Below, one piece after another: positions 8,816 to 17,330 of a DNA stretch of 64,000 bases. This DNA comes from Halomonas dongshanensis (lineage in GTDB: Bacteria > Pseudomonadota > Gammaproteobacteria > Pseudomonadales > Halomonadaceae). Every line of letters starts with the position of its first letter. The first letter of the stretch is position 1. The notes beneath the pieces are model-generated. The model did no database searches and had not been told where the DNA came from. It was given only the letters and a program-made list of their open reading frames with translations. The translations under genes and the position numbers were made by a program. The DNA lies in NCBI RefSeq assembly GCF_024790395.1, contig NZ_JAJISC010000004.1:62001-126000 (forward strand). Direction: 5' to 3'.

Positions 8816-9610
8816 ATGACCCCACTAGCCGCGCACGAGCGACCCTCTTCACACTGGACGGAATGGGGCCAGTGGCTTGCGCTGATCACCATGACCGTGG
8901 ATCACCTCACGCGCTACGTCTTTCCAAGCGCCTGGGATCTGGCTTGGGCAGGCTCCTCCATCGGCCGCATCGCATTTCCGCTCTTTGCCGCCATGGTTGC
9001 CTGGCACGGGCTCTTCAATACCCGTAACCCGCTGCGCTACGCCCGGCGCATCCTGGTCATCGGCCTGGTCGCGCAGATTCCCTACACCATGATGCCGCGC
9101 GCCTCGGACGCTTTCATTTTCAACGTCTGCTTTACGCTCGCGAGTGGGTTAGCCCTCGGCACGCTGGTGCGGATGGGCTGGCAGCGCTACCTACAGCGCA
9201 CGCTAGGGCTGCCCTGGCTAATGCTGGGCGCCGCCCTGGCGGTTACCGCCTGGTACGTACTCGGGTTCTGGGTGGAGTACGCCCACAACGGCCTACTGCT
9301 GATTCCGCTGTTCATGTTCGCCATGCACACGCTCAACCGCTGCGAACCTCACTTTCAGGCGCGGCTCTGGGCAGGGCTCAGCGCCTTCCCGGTGCTGTGG
9401 ATAGCGGGTCAAATGAACGCCTCGGATATGGCCAAGTCTTTCACCGTCGGCACCTGCGTGGTGGTGCTGTTGCTCGCGGCGGGAGCCGCCCGGCGCGTCC
9501 CCAAGGTCGTCGTACAGATGCCGCGCAAGCTTTGGCTCGCCTGGTACCCCGGCCACTTCGCCTTGATCGCTCTGTGGCTTCTGTTGATTGGGCGAATCAC
9601 CCTGGGGTAA
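8816..9610 (+). CDS. TraX family membrane protein
   Basis: A 264-residue polytopic protein of the TraX family (F-pilin N-acetylase relatives; chromosomal copies usually uncharacterised). Hallmarks are WLALITMTVDHLTRY near residue 30, SIGRIAFPLFAAMVAWHG with the conserved Arg-Pro-Phe, and RNPLRYARRILVIGLVAQIPY. About seven hydrophobic spans follow and a C-terminal FALIALWLLLIGRITLG. ATG 8816 has AAGGA five bases upstream; a TTG at 8792 would add eight residues. Its last 48 bp are repeated exactly at 13713-13760, so the 3' end marks the left border of a 4.15-kb insertion. Confidence 0.85.
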   Translation: MTPLAAHERPSSHWTEWGQWLALITMTVDHLTRYVFPSAWDLAWAGSSIGRIAFPLFAAMVAWHGLFNTRNPLRYARRILVIGLVAQIPYTMMPRASDAFIFNVCFTLASGLALGTLVRMGWQRYLQRTLGLPWLMLGAALAVTAWYVLGFWVEYAHNGLLLIPLFMFAMHTLNRCEPHFQARLWAGLSAFPVLWIAGQMNASDMAKSFTVGTCVVVLLLAAGAARRVPKVVVQMPRKLWLAWYPGHFALIALWLLLIGRITLG

Positions 9611-9614
9611 CGAA
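9553..9614. repeat. Left direct repeat: 3' end of traX (attL-like)
   Basis: 62-bp segment covering the last codons and stop of traX, repeated at 13703-13764 with two mismatches (9562 and 9611). The central 48 bp, 9563-9610, are identical. Sequences diverge immediately outside on the 3' side and are only weakly similar on the 5' side. Confidence 0.85.
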
Positions 9615-9637
9615 GAAAATATTGCCGCGTAAAGAGG

Positions 9638-10813
9638 TTAAAGAGTATCAACCGATGCCGTGAGCTTATTAGAATCTTCTGGACTCTTATGCCAGGCCCA
9701 GAACACAACTAGGGTTGAGATCAGCAGCGCACCGCCGAAGATAGCCATGGCCTGCAGCACTCCGTAGCGATCAGCCAAGACGCCGCTAGCGATGACAGGA
9801 ATCGAGAAACCGACGTATGCATAGACAAAGAGACCTGCGGATGCCCGAGCACGTTCTTCAGATGATCGCATCGAGAACTCTGACAATGCTGCTAGGTAGG
9901 TAAAGCCATAACTGGACGCGCTCGTAAATGCGGCTCCAACAAGCACTAGTAAAATGGAGTGGCTCCAGCTGCCTGCAAGTAGCACCAAATAACCAAAGGG
10001 GGTTAAGAAGAATCCGAGGCCTAGTGCTATGGGGTTGCTCAGGCGTTTTGCTAAGGGCTGGCACAGAAATCCGATGAAAATAGCCAAGAAAATTACTAGC
10101 CCCGTCCAGTTGCCCAGATCATGTATCTGTAATTCCAAAGGAACAATTGCAATCGTCATGCCTGTGGTGGACCACGCGACTCCCATCGCAGCGCCATATG
10201 GCCAAGTGCTCGATGGAAATACGGGTAGTCGAAGTAAGGATACTGCTCTTGGTTCATCACATCGTGGCAGTCTGATCACAAGTAGTGCTAGTAGTGGAAC
10301 AGCAACGAAGAGCAAAGCGAAACTAGAGGGAAAGAAGGTCTGTCCCTGTAATGACAGGCTAATGCCTGTCGCCAGAGCCCCACCACCAAAGCCCAACGTA
10401 GTCGATGATGTGACGATTAGGGCTGCGCGCTTCACCTGCTGCTCCCCCATAATCTCGGCCATGTATGCAGTTCCAGCTGTTGTAGCCAGTCCTGTGCCGA
10501 CTCCGAGAAGGCATCTTGCCAGCACGAGCGAAATCCAGCCCGGCGCTACAACAAGAGCAAGCGTACCTATGCCTCCAAAAACAAGCGCCATGATAATCGG
10601 GATTCTGCGTCCGATCCTATCCGAAAGACCTCCAAGGAACACCAATGTGGGCATCAATCCGGCCACGTATGCTGCAAAGGCGACCGTCACTGCTGTCGCG
10701 CCCATCGTGCTCTCCGCCACATAGGCACTGTAAAGGGGTGCCTGAAGGTTGACCGCGAAAGTGACGGTGAAAAGGCACAATAAAAGCACGGTGACAGCAA
10801 ATGATTTAGGCAT
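9638..10813 (-). CDS. MFS transporter
   Basis: A 391-residue 12-helix major facilitator protein. The motif-A loop GGLSDRIGRRIPIIM lies between helices 2 and 3 (about residue 60), and a second half-repeat is visible at PLAKRLSNPIALGLG. The ARCLLGVGTGLATTAGTAYMAEI segment is typical of drug/sugar efflux members (DHA1-like). Substrate unknown. Codon usage is more AT-tolerant than the flanking core genes, consistent with transfer. Its upstream region carries a perfect palindrome (10865-10886) and then an ISL3 relic, beyond which a divergent MocR regulator lies. The pair probably formed a divergent regulator/exporter unit before the IS inserted. Confidence 0.85.
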   Translation of the reverse strand: MPKSFAVTVLLLCLFTVTFAVNLQAPLYSAYVAESTMGATAVTVAFAAYVAGLMPTLVFLGGLSDRIGRRIPIIMALVFGGIGTLALVVAPGWISLVLARCLLGVGTGLATTAGTAYMAEIMGEQQVKRAALIVTSSTTLGFGGGALATGISLSLQGQTFFPSSFALLFVAVPLLALLVIRLPRCDEPRAVSLLRLPVFPSSTWPYGAAMGVAWSTTGMTIAIVPLELQIHDLGNWTGLVIFLAIFIGFLCQPLAKRLSNPIALGLGFFLTPFGYLVLLAGSWSHSILLVLVGAAFTSASSYGFTYLAALSEFSMRSSEERARASAGLFVYAYVGFSIPVIASGVLADRYGVLQAMAIFGGALLISTLVVFWAWHKSPEDSNKLTASVDTL

Positions 10814-10864
10814 CAGGCATTCTCTAATTACGGACTAAAAGGAGTTTGCCATTAGCAATTTTGC

Positions 10865-10886
10865 AGTACAATATTTTTATTGTACT
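10865..10886. promoter_or_regulatory. Palindromic operator candidate upstream of the MFS gene
   Basis: Perfect 8-bp inverted repeat AGTACAAT-(6 bp ATTTTT)-ATTGTACT, 52-73 bp upstream of the MFS start codon. A site like this is expected for a dimeric regulator; the nearby MocR protein is the candidate, by inference only. Confidence 0.5.
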
Positions 10887-10904
10887 AAATACACTTCATT
10901 TGAA

Positions 10905-11834
10905 GGCTACTGTTATTGGATGTGGAGTTCGTCCCCTGAAAATAGGCCAGGATATGGCCTCCACAACGACAGGGTGCATGGCATGGACGGCACCCGGATT
11001 CTAATCCTCGGCCTGGACCCTCAAGGATCAGCACTTGGATACCTCCGTATCTCCCCATCGCGTGGGCCTCTACGTCGAGACCGAGCTTGGCAACCGCTAT
11101 CCCAAGTGCGGCAAGGGTTGTCCGCCCCATGTTTTTGCCAACAAGAGATGGCGGCACCCGAACTTCTTCAATCACCAGTGTTACCTGCACGTTCGGGGCC
11201 TCGCACCAGGTGCGCCAATCATGGCGCCAAGCATATTGAGATGCCCTAGGCACAGCCGGGCAGCGACTTCATCTTGCTGTCCGAGCAGGCGGCCATGTCT
11301 CTAATCGAGGCGATGCTGGTGCTTCCCATCTGTCGGCAGTTGGAGACCTCTAACAAGCGCCTGTGGCGCATCGTGCATAACTACATGCATCGCATGCTGG
11401 GCGATCTTGGCCTGTCCAGCGTCACCAAGGTCAGCGTGGAAGAGGTGCGCAGGAAGGAGCGCCGCGTCCGATAACAGAGTAATCAAGGAGAAGCTGCGCT
11501 GGATTCAGCAGACCTCTACGCCATGAGCCGCTAGATGGCTCATTACGAACTACCTTAAGATCACGAAAGCGGCGCTCCCAGAGAAGCCACAGTTGAAGCC
11601 GGTGGGTAATGCCCTGGCGATGCTGTAGCGGCATGCCAACGCGGCGGTCCGACTCTGTACCTCGGGGCTAACAAACGCTCGACGACAGGGGATTAACGGT
11701 CTATTCCAGGCTGCCAGGTCACGCGCACGCGGCTATCGAAACGAAGCCAACTTCATCGCCATGATCTACCTGATCGGCAGCCCGGTGAGCGGTCTGCTCG
11801 GTGAGGCCAAATCCACATGAAACGATAAGAACCC
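10905..11834 (+). mobile_element. Degenerate ISL3-family insertion sequence
   Basis: A ~930-bp element with imperfect terminal inverted repeats. The right end, read inward, is GGGTTCTTATCG followed by TTTCATGTGGATTT; the left end at about 10905 matches it over ATGTGGA and scattered positions. Flanks ATTTGAA (10898-10904) and ATTTAAA (11835-11841) may be a decayed target duplication. It separates the MFS gene from the MocR gene. Boundaries are my estimate. Confidence 0.65.
10983..11819 (+). pseudogene. ISL3 transposase remnant, frameshifted
   Basis: Fragments in different frames reproduce an ISL3 transposase in order. An N-terminal zinc-ribbon part reads GNRYPKCGKGCPPHVF then RRWRHPNFFNHQCYLH-like residues (RWRHPNFFNHQCYLHVRG, 11140-11210). 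A central part reads AAMSLIEAMLVLPIC and KRLWRIVHNYMHRML (11290-11400). The C-terminus reads GINGLFQAARSRARGYRNEA and NFIAMIYLIGSPVSGLLGE, ending with TGA at about 11818. Frames change at least twice and in-frame stops occur, so no functional transposase is made. A complete member would be about 400 residues. Confidence 0.8.
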
Positions 11835-11860
11835 ATTTAAATCCTTATACAGTGATCGAA

Positions 11861-13189
11861 ATGCCCAAAACTCGTTACCTGCAACTTGCTGATGCCATCG
11901 CAAGGATGATTCACAAAGGGGACTTAGCGCCCGGAGAGAAGCTGCCCACGCACCGACAATTCGCACAGGAGCATGGAGTTGCCCTAGCAACCGCTACTCG
12001 CGCATATCGTGAGCTTGAAAATCTAGGTTTGATTGTTGGGGAGCGCGGTAGGGGGGTTTTCGTAAAGGACCCAAGTGTGCCTCTGACCCTTGGCGTCGAG
12101 CAAACTGCCGCCGATGGTCTGTTGGATCTCGTCTTCAATATGCCTGGAGCTGATTGTGATGTGGAATTTTTGCGTTCCGGCCTAAAACGCCTAGCTGCAG
12201 CCGGGGATCTGGAAGCTATGCTGCGTTATCAGCCACATGGCGGGCGTCCGCATGAGCGCCAGATCCTCGCCGACCACATAGCAAAGTTCTTGGGTGTGTT
12301 CCCTTGGGAGCAACTACTGATCGTCTCCGGCGCTCAACATGGGCTTTCAACAGTTGTATTCGGACTGCTCAAAATAGGCGAAACCGTAGCCACGGACGCC
12401 TTGACATATACTGGGTTTAAGACAATAGCTGCGCTGCACGGGCTTAACTTGACGGCGGTAGCCTCAAGAGAAGGAATGATGGATCCAGATGATCTCGATC
12501 GGCTGTGCCGGTGTGGAAAAATTAGAGCCGTTTATTTGATGCCTACGGTCCATAACCCTCTCGGCACAGTGATGAGCGAGGAGCGAAGACATCAGATCGT
12601 GGCGGTGGCCCGCAGACACGATCTCATCATAATCGAAGATGCGGCCTATGCATTCCTGGAGCCTTGCCCTCCTACGAGTCTTATCGAGCTCGCGCCAGAG
12701 AGGACCTTTCATGTCGGGGGTTTTTCAAAAAGCATCGGTACCGGATTGCGCCTCGGCTATGTCATCACTCCGAAAGATTACATGGATGTGCTCACGCTTG
12801 TCATCAGGGCCACAACATGGAATGTCCCGGCCATTATTTCAGCATTGCTCATTGGCTGGATTGAGGACGGCACTCTCGAGAAATCCGAGAAGAATCGCAG
12901 GCGCGATGGGGCCTACCGGCAGCAGATCTGTCGTGAACATCTAAAGGGAATTCCGATCGTAGCACATAAAAACGCAAGCTTTGCCTGGTTGCCGCTCGAC
13001 AGAAAGCAGCGAGCCGAGCCAATCATCACCAGACTGATCGAAAAGGGCTTCGCGGTTTCAGGAGGAAGTGCTTTTGCAGTGACCGAGTCCGTGCCGCAGG
13101 CCCTTCGAATAGCATTCGGCGGCGTTAAGGAGGACCAGCTAAGAAAGGCACTGGATTGCGTTCGCGAGGAAATACTCTACGCTCAATAG
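11861..13189 (+). CDS. MocR/GntR-type regulator with aminotransferase domain
   Basis: A 442-residue fusion: an N-terminal GntR winged helix (residues 1-70, LADAIARMIHKGDLAPGEKLPTHRQ split by FAQEHGVALATATRAYRELE) and a fold-type I aminotransferase domain. The PLP lysine lies in GGFSKSIGTGLRLGY, and the cofactor aspartate context is IIEDAAYAFLEP. Members (PdxR, GabR, TauR) use PLP or an aldimine as effector and usually regulate a divergent neighbour; here that is the MFS exporter across an IS relic. The start at ATG 11861 fits the domain boundary; the frame is open from 11801. This sequence is less GC-biased than the core genes. Confidence 0.85.
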   Translation: MPKTRYLQLADAIARMIHKGDLAPGEKLPTHRQFAQEHGVALATATRAYRELENLGLIVGERGRGVFVKDPSVPLTLGVEQTAADGLLDLVFNMPGADCDVEFLRSGLKRLAAAGDLEAMLRYQPHGGRPHERQILADHIAKFLGVFPWEQLLIVSGAQHGLSTVVFGLLKIGETVATDALTYTGFKTIAALHGLNLTAVASREGMMDPDDLDRLCRCGKIRAVYLMPTVHNPLGTVMSEERRHQIVAVARRHDLIIIEDAAYAFLEPCPPTSLIELAPERTFHVGGFSKSIGTGLRLGYVITPKDYMDVLTLVIRATTWNVPAIISALLIGWIEDGTLEKSEKNRRRDGAYRQQICREHLKGIPIVAHKNASFAWLPLDRKQRAEPIITRLIEKGFAVSGGSAFAVTESVPQALRIAFGGVKEDQLRKALDCVREEILYAQ

Positions 13190-13358
13190 CCCATTTACTT
13201 GGGCTCTTAGCCAGCGTGCCAGCCAACGGTCAACGCCGACTGAAAGAGTCCAATATGGGGTACGGCATTTTTCTTGGACTTTTACAGGTTGCGAGCTCTA
13301 GGTGTATGGTCCCAGGGTGTAATGATCTACCGTATAAGCCACTGTCGGAAGAAAATTC
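13190..13358 (+). other. Gap between the MocR gene and the IS481-like relic
   Basis: No credible coding region. A stretch beginning near 13308 (TGTATGGTCCCAGGGTGTAA) resembles the terminal inverted repeat of IS481-type elements and probably marks the outer end of the truncated IS that follows. Confidence 0.4.
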
Positions 13359-13696
13359 ATGGCTCAGATACTTCACCAACGCGCCACGACCACGTACGTC
13401 ACCCGAGAAAAGATACAGCGATCGACAGCTTTAGTCGCGGCGTTGAGTCAACGCCCCCAAAACCGTGCGCAACATGGCGTCAGCGGGCATCGGTTGAAGA
13501 CGACAGGATGGGGCCAAAGGCGTCTTGCTCACCACCTATGACAGAAGCGGAAGAAGCTGCCACACCTTTCGGCGGAACGACACATCTACCACAGGACGAC
13601 TATCTGTTCGCCCTGCAGCGCTTTATCCCGCACCTGACCCGCTCCAGCCTGCATCGCCTCTATCAGCGTCATGACATCAGCCGGTTAACACGTGAA
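13359..13696 (+). pseudogene. IS481-like transposase, N-terminal fragment, frameshifted and truncated
   Basis: The frame starting ATG 13359 reads MAQILHQRATTTYVTREKIQ, the usual opening of a widespread IS481-family transposase. After a frameshift near 13465 it continues as WRQRASVEDDRMGPK and LTRSSLHRLYQRHDISRL. The match stops at about 13696, exactly where the second copy of the traX 3' end begins. Only about a third of the protein remains. The truncation point coincides with the island border, so the border formed after, or by, loss of the rest of the IS. Confidence 0.75.
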
Positions 13697-13702
13697 CCCG
13701 GA

Positions 13703-13764
13703 CCACTTCGCTTTGATCGCTCTGTGGCTTCTGTTGATTGGGCGAATCACCCTGGGGTAATGAA
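13703..13764. repeat. Right direct repeat: 3' end of traX (attR-like)
   Basis: Second copy of the traX 3' end, including its TAA at 13758-13760. Read in the traX frame it encodes PDHFALIALWLLLIGRITLG against PGHFALIALWLLLIGRITLG in the intact gene, with one synonymous change. The spacing between copies is exactly 4150 bp. Confidence 0.85.
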
Positions 13765-13805
13765 CGAAGGGCTTTCCCACTTGAAGAAGTTTCTCTTTTG
13801 ATACA

Positions 13806-13846
13806 AACGCAAACGCCGCCCCGAAAGGCGGCGTTTGCGTTTTTAC
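13806..13846. terminator. Terminator downstream of purK
   Basis: 15-bp perfect stem (13806-13820 with 13827-13841) rich in G+C, loop CCGAAA, flanked by an A run on one side and a T run on the other, so it can act on both strands. Confidence 0.85.
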
Positions 13847-13861
13847 GCGTCGAATCACGCG

Positions 13862-14977
13862 CTAAGGCGTAAAGCTCCAGCGCGGTGCGGGCATGCCAGG
13901 CAGAGCATCGGCGCAGGCTTCCACCTTGGCGAGCAGGTCAGCGTAGTCGTCGGCCAACACGTTGACGTGTGCGAGCTTGCGCCCCTCACGCTCGGTTTTG
14001 TCGTAGCAGTGCAGGTGCGTCTCTTTGATCTCCAGCATCTTAGGGTAGTCGCCTTCGCGACCGATGACGTTGAGCATACAGGTGGGCGCCAGAGCGCGCG
14101 TGACGCCTAACGGAAGGCCCTGAATGGCGCGCAGGTGATTCTCGAATTGGCTGGTGACCGCGCCGTCCATCGTCCAGTGGCCAGAGTTGTGTACGCGCGG
14201 GGCCATCTCGTTGGCCAATAGCGCGCCGTCGCGGGTTTGGAAGAGCTCAAGCGCCAGCACGCCAACGTAGTCCAACTCGTCGAGCAGGGCGCGAATGTAG
14301 CTATCGGCGGTCTGCTGCACGGCGTCATCGAGATCGGGCAGCGGTGCGATCGAGTAGCGCAGGATTCCGCCTTCGTGCTGGTTTTCGGCCATGGGGTAGA
14401 ACACTACCTGACCGTCGCGACCGCGCACTGCGATGATCGACACCTCACGAACGAAATCGACGAATGCCTCGACGATAAGCTGCGCATGGCCGATCTGCGC
14501 CCAAGCCTCGTGTGCCTGCTCCGGGCTTTTTAATACTGCCTGCCCTTTACCGTCGTAGCCTTCGGTCACCGACTTGGCGACCACTGGACAACCCAGCTCG
14601 GCGGCGGCCGCTTCGAGCTCTTCGGCGCTGCTCGCCACGCGATAGGCGGGCGTGGGAATGCTCAAGCGATCGAACAGCGCCTTCTCTTCGACGCGGTTCT
14701 GACACACGGCAATAGCGCGGCTACTGGGATAGACCGGCTTATGGCGCTCGATCTCCTCGACCAGCGCCACCGGCAGATGCTCGAACTCGTAGGTCACAAC
14801 GTCGACGGCATCCAGAAACGCCGCCAGATGCTGGTTATCAGGATCGACGATGACCTCACCGATACCCGCGCTGGGGTTACCGGTAGTATCCAGCAAGGTG
14901 AAGCGGTTACCTAGCGGATAACCGGCCAAGGCCAGCATGCGGCCGAGCTGGCCTGCTCCCAATATGCCAATGTTCAT
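13862..14977 (-). CDS. purK: 5-(carboxyamino)imidazole ribonucleotide synthase
   Basis: A 371-residue ATP-grasp enzyme beginning MNIGILGAGQLGRMLA. Conserved segments include TYEFEHLP, KSVTEGYDGKGQ, the FVREVSIIAVRG strand, LANEMAPRVHNSGHWT and NVIGREG. It converts AIR, ATP and bicarbonate to N5-CAIR in purine synthesis. It follows purE in the same direction; an alternative ATG at 14989 overlaps the purE stop (TAATG), but GGAG seven bases before ATG 14977 and the family N-terminus favour 14977. Either way the two are translationally linked. Confidence 0.95.
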   Translation of the reverse strand: MNIGILGAGQLGRMLALAGYPLGNRFTLLDTTGNPSAGIGEVIVDPDNQHLAAFLDAVDVVTYEFEHLPVALVEEIERHKPVYPSSRAIAVCQNRVEEKALFDRLSIPTPAYRVASSAEELEAAAAELGCPVVAKSVTEGYDGKGQAVLKSPEQAHEAWAQIGHAQLIVEAFVDFVREVSIIAVRGRDGQVVFYPMAENQHEGGILRYSIAPLPDLDDAVQQTADSYIRALLDELDYVGVLALELFQTRDGALLANEMAPRVHNSGHWTMDGAVTSQFENHLRAIQGLPLGVTRALAPTCMLNVIGREGDYPKMLEIKETHLHCYDKTEREGRKLAHVNVLADDYADLLAKVEACADALPGMPAPRWSFTP

Positions 14978-14988
14978 GCTCGACTCCA

Positions 14989-15510
14989 TTACTGAGCGCT
15001 TGCGGCATCGGCCGGGCGCGGATCGGGGTTATCCAACACGTTTTGGGTTTGCTCGCGGCGAAAGGCCTCGACCGCTTCGCGCACTTGAACGTCTTGCAGG
15101 GCGACGATTTGAGCGGCAAGGAGCCCCGCATTGGTCGCGCCCGCCTTGCCGATAGCCAGCGTGCCAACGGCGATACCGCCCGGCATCTGAGCGATAGAGA
15201 GCAGCGAGTCGAGCCCCTTGAGCGCCTTGGACTCCACCGGCACCCCGAGTACGGGCAGCGCCGTTTGCGAGGCCACCATGCCAGGCAGGTGGGCAGCGCC
15301 TCCCGCGCCCGCAACGATTACCTGCAGGCCGCGCTCTGCCGCACCCTTGGCGTAGTCGAACAGCAAATCGGGCGTGCGGTGCGCTGATACGACGCGCGTT
15401 TCATACGCCACACCCAGGCGCTCCAGCATGGTAACGGCGTGTTCCATCACCGGCCAATCCGATTGAGACCCCATGATGACGCCCACCTTGGGTGCGCTGT
15501 TCGACGACAT
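14989..15510 (-). CDS. purE: N5-CAIR mutase, class I PurE
   Basis: A 173-residue PurE with the phosphate/substrate loop [14 protein letters not shown] near residue 10, VVSAHRTPD around residue 45 with the catalytic His, [15 protein letters not shown], and [18 protein letters not shown]. It converts N5-CAIR to CAIR; class I octamers act with PurK, which is next. ATG 15510 is preceded by GAGGAG; a longer frame from 15552 lacks support. The C-terminal tail after residue 160 is unconserved, as usual. Confidence 0.95.
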   Translation of the reverse strand: MSSNSAPKVGVIMGSQSDWPVMEHAVTMLERLGVAYETRVVSAHRTPDLLFDYAKGAAERGLQVIVAGAGGAAHLPGMVASQTALPVLGVPVESKALKGLDSLLSIAQMPGGIAVGTLAIGKAGATNAGLLAAQIVALQDVQVREAVEAFRREQTQNVLDNPDPRPADAASAQ

Positions 15511-15798
15511 GTCAGACTCCTCGGCCCAGCGGCCATTGAAAGCGATACCCAAACCACGAACGTCTCGCGGAGCGTCTAACGCGCCTACCTTGAGTATCTA
15601 TGACAAAGATCCGTGCACCCGCCTGGGCACACGCTAAAATGAGAAGGCGCATAGTCTACCAGAGCTCGCGCGTTAGAGCGCGTTGAGTAATGCTTAGCGC
15701 GCTTCGCCTAAAAGACCGGTGAATTTTCCTAAAATAGCATTGAAATACGGCCCGCTTGGCGGCATTGTGTGAACGTCATTTCCGACAGATGGAGCCTC

Positions 15799-16068
15799 AT
15801 GAGTACGGCATACTCAACTGCTCGTGCAGAAACGCTGGACCCTCCGCGAAGCAGCCCTGACCTCGACGTCAGGGAACTCGAAAAACGCACGCGCCTTATG
15901 CGCATCATCACGCGTCTGATCGCCGTATCAGACCTCGGCAGCCGCGAAATCGCCCGACGGGCGGGGCTACCGGTTCAGAAAGTCAGCGACCTGCTTGCCG
16001 GAAGGCTTGAGCACCTGGAGGTGGATGAACTCCTCGTATTGCGTCGCACCCTGGAACTGGAGACATGA
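15799..16068 (+). CDS. Small helix-turn-helix protein (XRE-like)
   Basis: An 89-residue protein. Its C-terminal half (LIAVSDLGSREIARRAGLPVQKVSDLLAGRLEHLEVDELLVLRR) looks like a lambda-repressor/XRE helix-turn-helix of the short antitoxin-associated type; the N-terminal 40 residues are low in predicted structure. GGAG lies four bases before ATG 15799. No toxin gene adjoins it: the upstream 250 bp are without a gene and downstream is a terminator and convergent ribA. Probably a stand-alone regulator; target unknown. Confidence 0.65.
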   Translation: MSTAYSTARAETLDPPRSSPDLDVRELEKRTRLMRIITRLIAVSDLGSREIARRAGLPVQKVSDLLAGRLEHLEVDELLVLRRTLELET

Positions 16069-16117
16069 GCCTGAACTGATTACAACTGCCGCACGGTCTT
16101 TTCATCCGTCAACGAAG

Positions 16118-16150
16118 CCACCTGCCCGCTTAGCGGCCAGGTGGTTTTTG
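16118..16150. terminator. Terminator between the HTH gene and ribA
   Basis: Stem CCACCTG/CAGGTGG extended inside by CCGC/GCGG, followed by a run of five T on the + strand. Confidence 0.75.
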
Positions 16151-16219
16151 TTTCTGTGGGTTCTCGTTGTTACTCGTCGTATTGCTTCTTGCTATCAGTT
16201 GCCTTTTTTGGCGCCCATT

Positions 16220-17314
16220 TCAGCGCGGCACGCTGAGCACTTCGTCCAGCATGTGCCCGGCGCGGTTGGCCTTGGCGCTGAGGTAGCGGTGGTTTTGATC
16301 GGTAACGCTGCCGTAGAGCGCCTGGCGCGAGACGACCTCGATCCCGCCCGACACCAGCGCCTCGATCTTCAATGGGTTATTGGTGAGAAGCTGCACTTTA
16401 TCCACGCCCAGGGCATTGAGCATGTCCACCGCCACGCCGTACTGGCGCTCGTCGTCGCCAAAGCCGAGTACTTGATCGGCATCGACGGTATCCAAGCCGC
16501 CATCTTGCAGCGTATAGGCGCGTAGCTTGTTGGCAAGGCCAATACCGCGCCCCTCCTGGGCGAGATACAGCAGCACGCCGCCGCCCATTTTTTGAATGTC
16601 GCCGACGGCGTTGCGCAACTGCTCACCGCAGTCACAGCGCAGGCTGCCGAATAGATCGCCCGTTAGGCATGCCGAATGCAGCCTCAGCGGTACCGCGCCC
16701 TGCATGGCGTCGATGTCACCGATCACCACCGCCACGTGCTCGCGCAGGCCATCGGGCTCGCGAAATAGCACGAAACGGCTTTCAGGGGCGTCCTCGAGCG
16801 GAATACGCGCTTCGCTGACGCGCTTGAGCATGCCAAGCGAGCCGTTCAGACAATCACCGGCCAAGTCTGCATCGATGGCCAGAAGCTCGCCTTTTTGGAT
16901 GCGCTCCTCAAGCTCCTGCGCGGCGTTGGGGGCGATCTCGGCGCACAGGGCGGCAGGAATCAGCAGCGCTCGACGCATGAGCGCCAGCGCTCCTTGTTCA
17001 CCCACGCTTGCCGGGGCCAAGCCGCTGAGCAGGTGCTGTCCCGCTTGTTCGGCCGTGGCCAGAGCGTTGAGCCCAGCGGTATCGATATGGCGCGGCAGCG
17101 TTAGCTTGGCCGCCTCGGCATCGAGCGAGACGCCCATGGCCGCCAGCCTATGGCGGGTAAGCAGAAGCGACGGCCGCGAGCCAGAAAGCTCGGCTAGCGC
17201 CGTCACCGAATCGATCCCTTCCAACGCCTGTACCAGCAGGCGTTTATCGTCCATGTCGATGACCACCGGCAGCCCACGGCGGATATCGAAAATTGCGCGT
17301 TCAATCTGATACAT
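16220..17314 (-). CDS. ribA: GTP cyclohydrolase II with degenerate N-terminal domain
   Basis: A 364-residue protein. The C-terminal ~200 residues are GTP cyclohydrolase II: the zinc cysteines lie in CLTGDLFGSLRCDCGEQL, the catalytic loop is YLAQEGRGIGLANKLRAY, and the end has LLTNNPLKIEALVSGGIEV. It opens GTP to 2,5-diamino-6-ribosylamino-pyrimidinone phosphate, the first riboflavin intermediate. The first ~150 residues resemble the degenerate RibB-like extension of some proteobacterial RibA proteins and lack RibB catalytic motifs. AGGAGG precedes ATG 17314. It is divergent from a RibD-like reductase over 98 bp and stands beside a cluster that could divert its product. A dedicated rather than housekeeping role is inference. 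Confidence 0.9.
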   Translation of the reverse strand: MYQIERAIFDIRRGLPVVIDMDDKRLLVQALEGIDSVTALAELSGSRPSLLLTRHRLAAMGVSLDAEAAKLTLPRHIDTAGLNALATAEQAGQHLLSGLAPASVGEQGALALMRRALLIPAALCAEIAPNAAQELEERIQKGELLAIDADLAGDCLNGSLGMLKRVSEARIPLEDAPESRFVLFREPDGLREHVAVVIGDIDAMQGAVPLRLHSACLTGDLFGSLRCDCGEQLRNAVGDIQKMGGGVLLYLAQEGRGIGLANKLRAYTLQDGGLDTVDADQVLGFGDDERQYGVAVDMLNALGVDKVQLLTNNPLKIEALVSGGIEVVSRQALYGSVTDQNHRYLSAKANRAGHMLDEVLSVPR

Positions 17315-17330
17315 GGTGGCCTCCTGGCAC

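Noticed and set aside
9563..9610. traX repeat as evidence for a tandem duplication of traX
   Set aside because: Only the last 20 or so codons are repeated; the segment upstream of the right copy is an IS481-type fragment, so no second traX gene exists.
10029..10724. 231-residue plus-strand ORF opposite the MFS gene
   Set aside because: Antisense of membrane-helix codons; Ser/Pro/Ala-rich with no family pattern.
15799..16068. Toxin-antitoxin pair around the small HTH gene
   Set aside because: No partner ORF of toxin size lies on either side; only a terminator and intergenic sequence.
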